A stretch of 64,000 nt of DNA, taken from Omphiscola glabra. Lineage: Eukaryota; Mollusca; Gastropoda; Lymnaeidae. The first letter of the stretch is position 1; the number at the start of each line of letters is the position of its first letter. Positions 51,601 through 63,559 of this stretch are shown here, piece by piece. The stretch covers positions 19,513,813-19,577,812 of the forward strand of contig OZ024807.1 in NCBI GenBank assembly GCA_964017045.1. The letters run 5' to 3'. Made by a program: the position numbers and the translations under genes. The notes below the pieces were generated by a model, which was not told where the DNA came from, searched no databases, and worked only from the letters and a program-made list of their open reading frames with translations.

Positions 51601-51945
51601 GATTTTCATCAAAACTCTAAATATTTGGTGTGGATACTTGCCGCCTGCACTCGTCCTGGTTGTAAAGCCACAGGAAGATAAGAACAATTTAAGAGTCCAA
51701 GGAAATGAATTCGTTAGATGTTCTACATGCATGGCATGATGCATAGGTTTCCAGGACGTAGACAACAAAGAAGAGTAACAAATTGGAGACACATGCTCCT
51801 AGTAGATAATTAAACTTCATTTTACGACATCATGAAAAGTTGTTCATTTAGGCAACTTACCATCTTCTCCAGAAAAGTCTCCCTTGATGGCAGTAATGAG
51901 ACAAACCAAACAAATCATTGATGTTTTATCCATTACTGTTCTCAT
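42617..51945 (-). CDS. single-pass Ig-like receptor with tyrosine-rich tail, 7 exons (receptor 2)
   Basis: CDS exons, 5' to 3', are 51861-51945, 48211-48549, 47667-47785, 46214-46415, 44597-44938, 43432-43536 and 42617-43095. They total 1671 nt (556 aa), all GT-AG, with phases identical to receptor 1. The signal peptide starts at the Met at 51945 or the one at 51933. Exons 2-4 are paralogous to those of receptor 1 (CNLAEEGKEY; IVADKLFSQDGVNV; ELPGDP and VPKSSLRSGIYDV). Exon 5 matches its last ectodomain unit (VVLDIDGNPKPTSYTM, IPALNYSFII) but lacks that unit's Cys pair. The two-and-a-bit Ig exons of receptor 1 are absent. The membrane helix STIMILTIIASLISMIVLMM precedes a 159-residue acidic tail with YEEV, YNEM, GNLYNRV, YVVM and LEYITV. 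The last fits ITIM; two YxxM resemble PI3K-binding sites. Function inferred only. Confidence 0.88.
43213..43336. repeat. short tandem repeat, 3 irregular copies, in receptor 2 intron
   Basis: Three units of about 36-50 bp, each with an AACAGGKGRGTKAGC block and ATCAATMYAAACTG text. Lies between the membrane and tail exons of receptor 2. Confidence 0.7.
45538..45733. mobile_element. hAT-like MITE in receptor 2 intron
   Basis: The ends read CAAAGGCGTAGCGAAAGGATAG and CTATCTACGCCTCTG, an imperfect inverted pair. The interior has GGGCGCCAGCTCC and TTAGGGGCGCAAAATG blocks. The flanks TAATATTT and TACTATAT agree at 6 of 8 positions. It sits in the intron where receptor 1 carries its extra Ig exons. 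Confidence 0.65.
49373..49503. repeat. short G-rich tandem repeat, about 4 copies
   Basis: Diverged units of about 33-38 bp, built on GGTCGGTAAAA and AGACTTTGCCAG or ATCTCGCCAGACTCTGG text. Lies in intron 1 of receptor 2. Confidence 0.6.
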
Positions 51946-53399
51946 TCTTTTGTCACAATATACTTTAGTCACAATATTGTTTCTGTGAGTTGTTCATATA
52001 AGAACTTGTCTCTTAGCAGTTAATATATACTCTATTAAAAGAATGCATACTAATTATAATACCCTATTTGTGGATGACTTTAAGGATTTAGTAAAGGGAA
52101 AAACAACGAAAAGTAGAAAAGTACAAATTCTTGAATTTTCTAAGAATGAGCGTATACAAGAAATAGTTGGGTCAATGCTACGCTGTTCCAGAGTCTCTTA
52201 AATAAACACGCTAGCTACAGAATGCTACTGAATCAAAGAGGTAACACGGGTTAACCTTAAAAGTCATCGTAGGGATAACATTTTAAATAACTTTGAAAAA
52301 TGTGAAAATAATTGTTAAATTACACGTTTGACAGCGTCTATCAGCTGATTATATAAATGTATGTTGTCTATTGCATACTGATCGGTGATGAATAACACAA
52401 AAGTATATACAATGTAACTGTTTTGCCTTGCAAATAATAAAAAAAATAGTTTAATTGTTATTTTTAAAAGCCAATAAATTACATTTTAAATCAAACATTC
52501 AAGTTGATATTGAAAACAAAATGTATGGAATAACATGATACAATTATGTGTTTAAAGTATCAAACTTTCAATCAAATATTTTGTATCAGTTTGCTAAATC
52601 ATGTAGAAAAAGACTTTATTTTATTATTATTTTACGAAATAAATTAAATTGTGTAAATTAAACTTCTTTAAATTAAAAATTCTACATATCTCTATTTCAA
52701 AACTCAGTTATTTTTTTCTTCTAATAAAAAAATGCAGCAACATTAGATCACAATATAGCTACAAGACGAAAACTTCAGTCACAATATTTGATGTTAATCT
52801 TAAAGAAGATAAATCGATTCAAACAAACGTCACCACCTCAAACTAACAATGACTTATAACGCGTTAGTCATCAAATAATACAAATACATTAACTGTGAAT
52901 TTAACACAAAATATCTTGACGATGTCTTTATGTAGAAGTATTCCGAAAGCGCACCAGGAAGTTTAAATTACCAAAGTCTACATTGAGATGTCGAGAGGTA
53001 AGGATGTAAAGATTGATTAATATATATATTTCAAACAGAGCACTATGAAAGACACCGTTTATAATAAATCACGCTCATATATATGTAAGTGATTCATATG
53101 AGGTCTTTATTTTTGTCATCAAAGACGCATAATAAAAGAATATATTTCTTTGGACCGTTTACAAGTCCTAACTCCTTGCAGACTACTTCTAGCTGATGTA
53201 TTCTATATTCTAATTTCCGATGACCTTGCACAAAGACGAGTTCTATTATGCAATTTTTAAAAGTTAGCCTGAACAGATTTCACGATCTAGGTGTACTAGA
53301 GGAAATACAAACTAATTAGGAATAGCAGAAATGACTTATTGACATTGTGAAAACACTCGTTTGACTTGTGCAGCGGTAAATATGTGGTTTCCAACTATG
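51946..53399. other. 5' flank of receptor 2, no gene recognised
   Basis: AT-rich DNA upstream of the signal exon. It should hold the promoter, but no distinctive element can be assigned. Confidence 0.45.
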
Positions 53400-54640
53400 G
53401 AGAAGTAAAAGGCACACACTGAGAAGTAAGTGGCATAGACTGATCAGTGAGAGACATACACTGAGAAGTAAGAGGCATACACTGAGAAATAAGAGGCAAT
53501 CACTGATAAGTAAGAGTTATTCACTGAAGAGTAAGAGGCATACACTGAGAAGTAAGAATCGTTGACTGGAGAGTAAGAAACATACACTGAAAAGTGAGAA
53601 TCATTCACAGAGAAGTAAGAAGCATTCACTGCGAAGTAAGAGGCATACACTGGGAAGTAAGAGGCATACTCTGAGAAATAAGAGGCAATCACTGATAAGT
53701 AAGAGTTATTCACTGAAGAGTAAGAGGCATACACTGAGAAGTAAGAAGCACTCACTGAGAAGTAAGAATCGTTGACTGGAGAGTAAGAAACATACACTGA
53801 AAAGTGAGAATCATTCACAGAGAAGTAAGAAACATTCACTGAAGAGTAAGAGACATACACTGCGAAGTAAGAGGCATACACTGCGAAGTAAGAGGCATAC
53901 ACTGCGAAGTAAGAGGCATAAACTGAGAAATAAGAGGCAATCACTGATAAGTAAGAATCGTTGACTGGAGAGTAAGAAACATACACTGAAAAGTGAGAAT
54001 CATTCACAGAGAAGTAAGAAGCATTCACTGAAGAGTAAGAGACATACACTGCAAAGTAAGAGGCATACACTGCGAAGTAAGAGACATACACTGCGAAGTA
54101 AGAGACATACACTTCGAAGTAAGAGACATACACTGCGAAGTAAGAGACTTACACTGCGAAGTAAGAGGCATACACTGCGAAGTAAGAGGCATTCACTGAG
54201 AAGTAAGAAGCATTCACTGAAGAGTAAGAGACATACACTGCAAAGTAAGAGGCATACACTGAGAAGTAAGAAGCATTCACTGAAGATTAATAGGCATACA
54301 CTGAGAAGTAAGAAGCATTCACTGAGAAGTAAGAGGCATACACTGAGAAGTAAGAGGCATTCACTGAAGAGTAAGAGGCATACACTGAGAAGTAAGAGGC
54401 ATTCACTGAAGAGTAAGAGGCATACACTGAGAAGTAAGAGGCATTGATTGAAGAGTAAGAGACATACACTGCGAAGTAAGAGGCATTCACTGAGAAGTAA
54501 GAGGCATTAACTGAAGAGTAAGAGGCATACACTGAGAAGTAAGAAGCATTCACTGAGACGTAAGAGGCATTGATTGAAGAGTAAGTAACATACACTGAGA
54601 AGTAATAGGCATTCACCGAGAAGTAAGAGGCATACACAAG
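53400..54640. repeat. 21-bp satellite array, about 59 copies, with higher-order units
   Basis: Monomers of 21 bp, based on TACACTGAGAAGTAAGAGGC plus one base, with many variants. A distinctive variant block AATCGTTGACTGGAGAG recurs at about 53557, 53767 and 53956, that is at spacings of 210 and 189 bp (10 and 9 monomers), showing higher-order repeat structure. Because 21 is a multiple of three, long minus-strand frames of 7-residue repeats are open (53444-54133 and 54287-54637). No start, splice or family evidence makes them genes. It lies about 1.5 kb upstream of receptor 2. Confidence 0.95.
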
Positions 54641-54649
54641 AATTATTAA

Positions 54650-55430
54650 ATGTGGTCAGAGTTTGTCTTTGTTATTAAAAAAAAATAGTTTAAATATTGT
54701 ACCCCTCATTATTGTCAAATAATTAAGAACCCACGTGACCATCTGCAGTTTAAAGCTGTGCATTGACTTAAGATATACCCACTATTTAGAACAAAACAAC
54801 CTAACATTGTCGCTAATTCCCACCCATGTATATATATATTACCGAAAGACTTGGCGAATAAATTCATTTTCCCATTCAAAAATGCTCACTATTATTTGAC
54901 AAGTGTAGTCTAAATTTTATTTATCCATTTCTTATTCAGACCCCATTCAAAGAAATAGGGCCACGCAAAACAAAAAAAAAGAAAGAAAAATAACAACGAG
55001 CCATTCGAGCAGATGTCAGCAACGTTTACCATATTGTTGTCTGTTGACGCCATCAGAACGACAGGATATCTTCGCTGGACTAAATAAAAAATGCAAAATC
55101 ATTTGTTAACCTATTATTTAAACAAATAAATATATTAAATTTATATTTAAGGTTTTTTTTGGTTGGAACTCAGTGAGCCTTTTACCAGACTTCTACTTCA
55201 CTTTTGCATGTAATCATTCAACTCACTACATGACGTCTCACCTAACTCAGATCAAAGAAACATCACCAGTTTTCCTATTTTTTTTAAAAAGTTTAAGTAC
55301 AATTTTATATAAAGGGTTGTGGAGGGTAACTGCACCCCCCCCCCCCTACTTTACCGCTCCAAGAATGTTGTTCAATTCATTGGATCATAGATTAAATATA
55401 CACGAACAATCTGTGTCGATATAACAATAT
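54650..55430. other. intergenic, no gene recognised
   Basis: AT-rich, with a poly-C run at 55336-55346. No supported coding sequence. Confidence 0.45.
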
Positions 55431-55439
55431 ATATTGAGC

Positions 55440-56240
55440 TTTAGTACTAATTTTACATAATAAATAATTAAACGTTTCGGCACATGCCTTCATCAATACA
55501 AGACATACAAATAAGTATTAATTAAATTTACATAATATATATAGAGAGAGATAAATCCTACCTAAAAAATACAAAACCAGACAGAAACAAGGAAACTGAA
55601 AAAACAAGAATTAAAGGAAGTGACTTGAAGTAAAATTTAAAAGCCCAATCAGGAGAAAAGACACCGCAGTTATGTAATAGTGTGGATTTGGTTTATCCCG
55701 TATGGAGTTAACTTGCCAAATCTTGATATCAATTTATTCTCCATATGGATCCTATCCGTTGTGTTACTAGTTTACAGTATACCAGTAACTGTGATGTCCA
55801 AAATGCCATCATGGTTGGTGGTATTGAAATGTTTGGAGACCGGACAGAGAGCCTGTTTATTTATATCATAGAGGTGTTCTCTAAATCAGTCTCCAGGACG
55901 ACGACCTGTCTCTCCTACGTATAATTTACCACACTTTTTACAAAGGATGGTGTAAATCACGTTGCGACTTGTGTAGGTAAAACCATTCTTTATTTTGAAT
56001 ATTTCCAGAGGGAAAGTGATCTTATCAACTTGAATTACTCCAGTGACAGCTGCTTTTAAAATTTGCTCAGGATATGACCTTCGTCGGAAAAAATCCAACA
56101 TTTCAGCCGTCCTTTCCCAAAATTCCTCATCATTACTACAAAGTCTTCTCAGTCTCAGCAACTGAGATATGGATGGAGTTTTTGCACGATTGAGGATGGG
56201 CCGATGAATATAGTAAGAAACTGTGACTGTCTGTATATTT
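55440..56240 (-). mobile_element. Penelope-like element 3' end with GIY-YIG endonuclease (relic)
   Basis: The minus strand reads a C-terminal RT linker (RRSYPEQILKAAVTG), then NVIYTILCKKCGKLYVGETG, the GIY-YIG core in the form used by Penelope-like elements. After a stop come FREHLYDINKQ, HDGILDITVTGI and an ENKLISRFGKLTPYGIN block, with several stops. The 3' tail has GATGAAGGCATGTGCCGAAA, typical of such elements. The reverse transcriptase is mostly missing, so it is 5' truncated and dead. Confidence 0.85.
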
Positions 56241-56249
56241 ATAAAATGG

Positions 56250-58371
56250 AAGTAGATATTTTATTCTGAGGATGGTTTTACCTGCACAAGTGTCTATTTA
56301 ATCTATTTTAAAGCTTTATCGCAGTCCAACACTTTTATAATTAGTTCATTGGATCATAGTATTTTTTTATTTAATTCTATATTTCATTATGATCATTAGC
56401 CTGTCAAAAATACAAAATATTAAAACAATGTGCGGCTAAAAAATGTTTGAAAAAATATGATTGACAATTTAATGAAAGCATATTGATAACACACGACTAA
56501 AACTGATTACATTTTACTAATTGCTCAGTGATACTTCCTATCGTTTGTCTACAAATCAAAATACTAAATTTACTGAATGTTAAAAAAATGGATTTTATTT
56601 GGTATAATATTTTAGTTTTCAGTTTTAATCTTGAAATTTCCTCTTGATGGATTTTCGGTAAAACAAAATGTGACCCTTCAAAAATTGTTGACATGAAGTC
56701 TTGAATGACCAGCGTTACCAAGACACGGAGAAACGAGCGTCGCGTTTCAAAGTTATTTTCCATCGTCGGAATTAATTTTGTTTATTAAGAACAAAACGCT
56801 TGGTCATGTGACATATTTTATTTTAATGGTGTGCTACTTTTTATAAACCGTTAAATTAATTCCAAAGTCTTCTAGTTTTACTCGAAACTGTCCTATTTAT
56901 GTGCTCTTATATTTGAATGTAAACCATCAACTCATCGAAAGAAAGAAACCAAGATATAATTGATCTGTTCCTTTAGCAAGTTTCTGATTTGTAATTTGTT
57001 ACCTGGCGACTTTGTAAACAAACTGTCATATAGGTAATTCCCGTTCACATAATTCCAATTTAAAAATAATCGATGTATTATCATTCGATACTGAAAGCAA
57101 ATAAATAAAGGATAGCCATATTCGATTTTACAAAGAATTGTATTTACATTTAAGTAAGTATAAATTTTACTGTAATTAACTTTACTCATGGAATCATGCA
57201 ATAGGTTCCTAATGTTCAATAATGTTCGATGTTTCGTCGAATAAGTTACATATTTTATCAACATTATTAGCCGGTTTGAGATTTTTGTGTAGCTTAGATT
57301 TATTTTTGTCCAGGAAGTTTAATTTATTTAGTAACACGAGTAATATAATATATGTAATATAATTAATGGTCGATTATAAATATGTTTGAGAATGTCATAA
57401 AACAGTGTGTTGAGGCATTGACATCACTATACTTTTTTTTTTTTCATGAGGTGGATTCATGATTTCAATAGCCGCAAATACTTCTTGGCCGGACCAAAAA
57501 AAACAAACTATAGTATAGAATTTGTAATGCTTGTCTGTAAACAAACGGAAACATGCAGATTAAATACTTATAAAAACATCAATAAAAATAACAACAAAAC
57601 ATCTTACTGATGAGATGAACTATTTTTTTAAGAACGGCTCCCATAAAATCATTAGCATCCTTTTTTTTTCGTAGCTGTCAGTATTATTTTTCTTCTTTTA
57701 ATTTACTTAACATATGAAACAGAATAAACCATTAAAAAGCTGGGGGGGGGGGGTGAGGCTAGTGTATATGTCAACCGGTGTGACCTCGAACGCTCGGTAA
57801 GGCAATTGTGTTGGGGTAACTTTACTGTTTTATTTGCATTAAATTTGATAATTCGTGTTTTTGTTTTAAATTTATTGTGACATTCTATTATGTTTAACTA
57901 ATAAGAAACTTCTTTAAAAAATGGTATAATTTTCTCAATGCTATATAATAAGTGCCTAAATATTTTTTTTTATATAAAGTATACTAGTAAGTATCCACAA
58001 GTTAATCTTAACCATGAAATGTGTAGTTGTGATAAACGGATGGTCTTTTAATGTGGATATTCCTTTCAATTGTTTGCCATAATATTTTAAAAATTATTTT
58101 GACAGGCGGATATCATCAATTTAAAAATGTAGACTTTCGTGTTGAATTTCTTAATACAAAAAAAAAATAATTAAAAATCACCGCTATCTACTGATTCTTT
58201 AAATATGTAAATTCTTTGAAACAAAATATATCAAATGTGATTTTAATGTATAATATATATATATATATATATAACTATGTATATATTTAAACATTATTTT
58301 GTATTATATTCCAGCACTTTTAATTCATTGGAAACTTTATAAAAGAAAAGAAATTCAAGATCGACATCAAG
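56250..58371. other. intergenic and 5' flank of the plus-strand surface protein
   Basis: AT-rich. The minus-strand frames at 56497-56763 and 56932-57264 show no recognisable family. A TTCCAG at 58307-58312 may be an acceptor for the first coding exon of the gene at 58372, implying an upstream non-coding exon. Confidence 0.4.
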
Positions 58372-61300
58372 ATGTTATCTCTTACGCGATATATTTTCAT
58401 CACAGTTTTTGTCACGTATACAGGTATAAATATACACGTGCAAAAATACATTCATTTGAAAAAATATGTTTGTATAAATGTAAATGCATGTTTAATTTTG
58501 TTTTCTTTAAAAAATTAGTTACAAAATACGTGTACCTACGATTAAATAAAATGTAAATTTCCTTCTATAAATAATTAAAAACACGTTTACATTTTTAAAA
58601 AAAGTTTTACCTCTAGTTTAAAAAACAACTATCATTTTGTATTTTAACTTCAGTTAATAACATATTACGACATCTCCCGAGTAAACAAGTATCTGGATCG
58701 TTGCTTTTTAAAACTAATTATTGTTTCTTGTCCTCTCTGTTGATGGATGTAACACGCAGAAATGTTATATTGATTGTCCTGGCTCTTCGATTCAAGCCTT
58801 GTCATACCTTACTCCACTGCCTTGTCATTCCTTACTCCACTGCCTTGTCATACCTTACTTCACTGCCTTGTCATAACTTATACCACTGCCTTGTCATACC
58901 TTACTTCACTGCCTTGTCATAACTTATACCACTGCCTTGTCATACCTTACTCCACTGCCTTGTCATACCTTACTCCACTGCCTTGTCATACCTTACTCCA
59001 CTGCCTTGTCATACCTTACTCCACCGCTTTGCCATCCCTTACTCCACTGCCTTGTCATACCTTACTCCAATGGCTTGTCATACCTTACTCAACTGCCTTG
59101 TCATACCTTACTCCAATGCCTTGTCATACCTTACTCCACTGCCTTGTCATACCTTACTCCACTGCCTTGTCATACCTTACTCCACTTGCCTTGTCATACC
59201 TTACTCCAATGCCTTGTCATATTTTATTCCAATGCCTTGCCATACCTTACTCCACTGCCTTGTCATACCTTACTCCACTGCCTTGTCATACCTTACTACA
59301 ATGCCTTGTCATACCTTACTACAATGCCTTCTCATACTTTACTCCACTATCTCTTTCAAATAGCTTACACGCAGTCTCTCATAAATTATATGATACTTCA
59401 TTGTTTAGCCACAATACAAATTAAGTAAAATATTTGAAATACATATAAAATTAATTATTTGTTAGCATATAGATTTTTTATATTGCATGCACATACCACA
59501 TTATACTAATATTATCACAGGATACGCATGGCCTGAATTGACTCTAAAAGATCCAGCCTGTAACACGAAGTGTGATGAACACTCCAATTACGCGCTCGAC
59601 AGTTGCACTTTCATGTGCGTGGTTGATTTAGGAGAATCTCCAACAAGATACGAATTTAGCTTTCAAATATTTACAAGTTCACACAACGGTTTCCTTTCGG
59701 TGAGCAGTGTATTATTCTTACTATGTAGATTTATGTATAGGAACTTTTTTGGTATATGTGGATTTGAACACTAACCATGAGACAAAAAAAGACTATTAAC
59801 CATGTACTTATTCTATTTGGACTATTTAATTTTAAACAAGTATAATTCGACGTTATCGAGATAATAAAAGCAGGCATTTTGCAAAAATTGTTACCCTTCT
59901 ATTTTGAAAACTCATCACAATAACTTTTTGTTTAAAAAGTTGTACCTATGTAATAATGTTAACTTTTCTAACACAATTAAACGTTTTAAAAGGTATTTTT
60001 TCTGCTATATATTATACTCTTAACCCCCACCCCCCTTATCGAGACCCTCAATTACATTTTTCCCCCTCTAAAATGACCTTAAGCTAACAAATCTAAATGA
60101 TCACTAATTAAATCATTATGGTCACTAAAGGAGTACAGTGACAGCTGATTTCAACGCTAGAGAAATACTTTAGATATCATTTTTTAACATTTTTAAATTT
60201 TGTACTCCACCATTTTCATACGCCCAAAACTAATTTTTTGTCTCAAAAATTCTGAAAACTTTACTCTTGAAGTTAAACAGGAAATCTTTATACCATTTTA
60301 ATTTTTTTTTTCTAAACGGAATTTGATGTATTAATATATATTTATAAAAAAATTAACCAAACATGTGGCTTAAAAATGTAAAACACAGAAAAAATATAGG
60401 TTAACAGTTTTTCAATTCTGTAAAAGCCTTGAGTGTCTTTTTTACAAAATGTTCACAAATCTCTTAACAATGTACTCATAATTTTCCTTTGACAAAGTAA
60501 AAAGAATATTTTTAGATGATCATTTTTATATTAAATTTTTACTTCAACACTTTGAACTTGGATAATATGCTTCAAATAGTTCCTGTATTGTTATTTCACA
60601 TGTATGTGTAATTTAGAATATATATATGTGGATGTAATAATTATTATTTGAACTAACTCAAAGTTTTTAATTGTTCATTTTACGTTATGATTTTATGTTT
60701 TTTTCTTCCAGGAACCTAAGTTTCGATTTCCATCTGAATGCGACAAATTCAATGATTGCAAGAAAATCAAAGATCGTATTTTTCAAGCTGAACTCAGCTT
60801 AAAAGCTGATACCAATAATCGTGACGCCATTATCAGATGCGTGTTAAACGCAGCAAATGCGACGAGCAATACCAGACGTTTGCCCAACATATCTGGTAAA
60901 CATAATGTATTGATTATTTTAATATTACAAAAACATATTTTTAAAAATCTTTTAGTAGAAGCTTTTAGCTAACTATTAACTATTTGATAAAGGATTTTAT
61001 GTGAAGGACGAAAAACAACAAGGTGCAATAGCGACTAATGAGGCAGGCAGAAAGAGTGTACATTATAATTTATAGAGGAAGTACTTTAAATGCAATTATT
61101 ATTGACGTGTATATGTTTCTGTGTTTGTGTTTGTCTTCTAAGACGAAAATGATTCTTTAGCATTTATTTGAAACACTTTTAAAACGTTTTTTTTTCTAAA
61201 CTCTAAATACTTTAAGCTGTCAACTAAAAAGGGGAACATTGTTTTTTTTCAAATTGGTATTTAACAATTAAAAATATGACTGAAAACGGAAGATAAAACC

Positions 61301-63528
61301 AATAAAATTAGACGCAACACGATTGACAAGCAAATCAATTCAAATATCTTGGATGGAAATTAATTTAACAGAAATAAAAGAAAGAAACAGAGCATACTTC
61401 ACCAGTGAGAACAAATTCATCAGTAAAATATTTACAAGAAAAAATAAAGAAAACTATGTACACAGTTTTAATCATATCAGTTGTAAATGTAGAAGTGAAA
61501 CTTGGGACCTAACAAAAAACGATCAAAACCTATTAAACACATGGGAGAGAAAAGCTCTCAATAAAATATATGGACCAACAAAGGATGGATATGGAGAGAT
61601 TTTTATATACAATATTTAGTAGCAAAGATTAAAAAAACAAAAGTAAAGACGCCAGGTGGGACACAGAAAAATGCCAATGGACAGAGAAGTGAAGATTGTG
61701 CACCCCTAAAACTCCAGAACATAGCGGATCACAAGCAGACATATTTTAGATTGATCAAAGATGTTGAAAACGATCTACAGCAGCTGGAAATCAAAGCATG
61801 GAAAAGAAAAACATCAGTTAGATCTGAGTGGAAGAACACGGTGTGGCAGGTCAAGGCCCAACATAAATGATTTATACACATTAGAACCAGACTTCATCAA
61901 ACTATGTATGACTTTGTTAGCTGAGTGGAGTGATGTGTGTGTGCAATACATAGGAATGGAGATTAAAGATAATTTTCTTGGCAAAAAAGAGGTTAAATTT
62001 TAGGGTAAATGTGTATGTTCGAATTTGGGATCAGTTTTGTAAGTAGAGCAGGCATTAGTTCTGGTTGTTGGTGTTCCTTTCACGTGCGGATGAGTAGAAT
62101 TTTTATGATTTTAGATATGGTTTAAGTGTAGAGGAGGAATGCACAATATTTTAAGGTAGGAGTTTTGGGTCGTCATTTGCATAATGTTGACAGGTGTAAG
62201 ACAGTTAGTTGAATTAAACTTGTATTTCTTAATTTACTTACAGAATTGAAATATTTCACGTGGAATTTAACTATAAATGGTCAAAGTGGACTGGCAGAAA
62301 GCAACTGTAGCATGGACGTTACTGAAAATCAAATAAATCTGGAATTTGTTTGCCATACAATACAATGTGTGATCAACATATCAGTCAACGAACAAACTCC
62401 TAGTCAACACACTGGTCGGGCTAAGATGAGCTTAGAACTCAGAAATGGCAAAGTTGTGAATGTTTCGTTAAAGTATGGTCCTTGCAGTTTAGATCAAAGG
62501 TATAGCACAATAAACTGCAGAATCAAATCAGGTAAGGGAAACTATTCAAATGCCTTGATTACATTGTTAATTGCCTTATTAACATTTCATTAAAAAAACA
62601 AAAGAAAAGATGAATATATAAATTTCTTGTGTTGTAATGAATAGTTAAAAAATGAATACTTTTAAATTATCATCTAAATACTATAAATAAATATAAATTA
62701 TTAACAAATTATTAGAGCATGGGTACCCACTTTTTTATCTTCTTTATTTCAAAGGTTTAATACTTACGAAGCGATTTCATTGTAGTGTTTCGTACTTTTA
62801 TGTGTTTCAACCAGAGCGGTTTTGAAGTTATTAAAAAAAAATCCTAGACTTTCTATGGCTAGTGTGCATAATAAACAATCCTTCTTCCCACGCACAATAC
62901 TCGCTTGGAACCACCTGGGCATAACCGCCGTGAACTTGAAATCTATCAAAAGCTTCAATGCTGCCCTGGCATCTGCTAGGAGATGTTAGGATGGCAGCAT
63001 CGCCCCCCAACCGTTACAATTATGCCAGTAAAGGAATGCAGCAACGTAACCAAACCTAACCAGAACCAGAACATCAATATATTTTATTTATTTCTATCAC
63101 TTTTATCTTTTTTGCAAGTTTATTTACAAAAATATATTGACGTTTGAAAAATAAATTAAAAGTGAAAAGAAATAAACTATAATAATTCTAAACTCCATAA
63201 AAGATTGAGTGATTATGTATAAATTGAAAAATTTAGCACACACACGCATCCACACAAGAACACATACACACACGAGCACCCACACACAAGCACACACACA
63301 AACACCCCCCCCCCCACAGACACAAGCATAAGTGACGTGTTTCAAAAAAATAATTGTAAGCACATATATTGTTTTGGCTTTTCAGAGTCGTATGATTCGG
63401 AACATATTCACACTGACTCGTTAGTTTGGGCACAGGAGAACATTAGCATTGTTATTGTTTGCTTTTTGGCTGGCCTGGTGATTGGTGGTGCAATGTATGT
63501 TTTATTGTTATTGTTTATACTATTTTAG
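58372..63528 (+). CDS. Cys-rich single-pass surface protein, 5 exons (3' end uncertain)
   Basis: CDS exons are 58372-58423, 59521-59699, 60712-60895, 62244-62531 and 63386-63528. All borders are GT-AG and the phases close to 846 nt (281 aa) if the last exon reads through to its TAG. A signal peptide (MLSLTRYIFITVFVTYTG) leads to a Cys-rich N-terminal unit (CNTKCDEH, SCTFMCVV, ECDKFNDC) split over two exons. A phase 1-1 unit with Cys pairs and several N-glycosylation sites follows (NVSLKYGPCS, INCRIKS). The hydrophobic segment ISIVIVCFLAGLVIGGAMYV is the membrane helix. A GTATGT at 63495 could instead be a donor to tail exons outside the window. I do not recognise the family. The phase-1 exon design resembles the receptors at 15456 and 42617, but sequence similarity is not evident. 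Confidence 0.8.
58797..59343. repeat. 23-bp satellite, about 24 copies, intron 1
   Basis: Units of 23 bp based on CCTTGTCATACCTTACTCCA plus three bases. Common changes are T for C and CAATG for CACTG. Copies nearer the left end contain AACTTATACC variants in alternation. Since 23 is not a multiple of three, overlapping frames of Leu/His/Pro-rich repeats appear in all plus frames; they are not genes. It lies within intron 1 of the surface-protein gene. Confidence 0.95.
59780..60700. other. intron 2 of the plus-strand surface protein
   Basis: AT-rich intron sequence with a short C-rich tract near 60025. No recognisable element. Confidence 0.5.
61323..62000 (+). mobile_element. LINE RT C-terminal relic (RTE-like) in intron 3
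   Basis: A 98-codon frame ends with SETWDLTKNDQNLLNTWERK and ALNKIYGPTKDGYGEI, the familiar tail of RTE/Jockey-like reverse transcriptases. Further degraded pieces follow, including AGNQSMEKKN-like text and SEWKNTVWQVKAQH, a typical final segment. Stops and frameshifts break it. It lies between the exons at 60712-60895 and 62244-62531. Confidence 0.75.
62878..63050 (+). mobile_element. LINE 3' end fragment (RT C-terminus) in intron 4
   Basis: The plus strand reads SFFPRTILAWNHLGITAVN, then a KSFNAAL block and a stop at about 62988. This is the usual end of CR1/Jockey-type RT ORFs, followed by a short 3' UTR. Strong 5' truncation. The minus-strand frame at 62764-62958 is its shadow. Confidence 0.75.
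63236..63318. repeat. CA-rich microsatellite with poly-C run
   Basis: Imperfect (CA)n with CACACACG and GCACCCACAC interruptions, then 11 C residues near 63307-63317. Lies about 70 bp upstream of the membrane exon of the surface-protein gene. Confidence 0.9.
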
Positions 63529-63559
63529 TAACAACAATAGTTTTAAAAATATTATGTTG

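Noticed and set aside
53444..54637. Minus-strand ORFs of 7-residue repeats (229 and 116 codons)
   Set aside because: Satellite translation. Monomer variants do not follow protein constraint, and there is no gene context.
58701..59428. Overlapping His/Leu/Pro-rich plus-strand ORFs
   Set aside because: Frames of the 23-bp satellite inside an intron.
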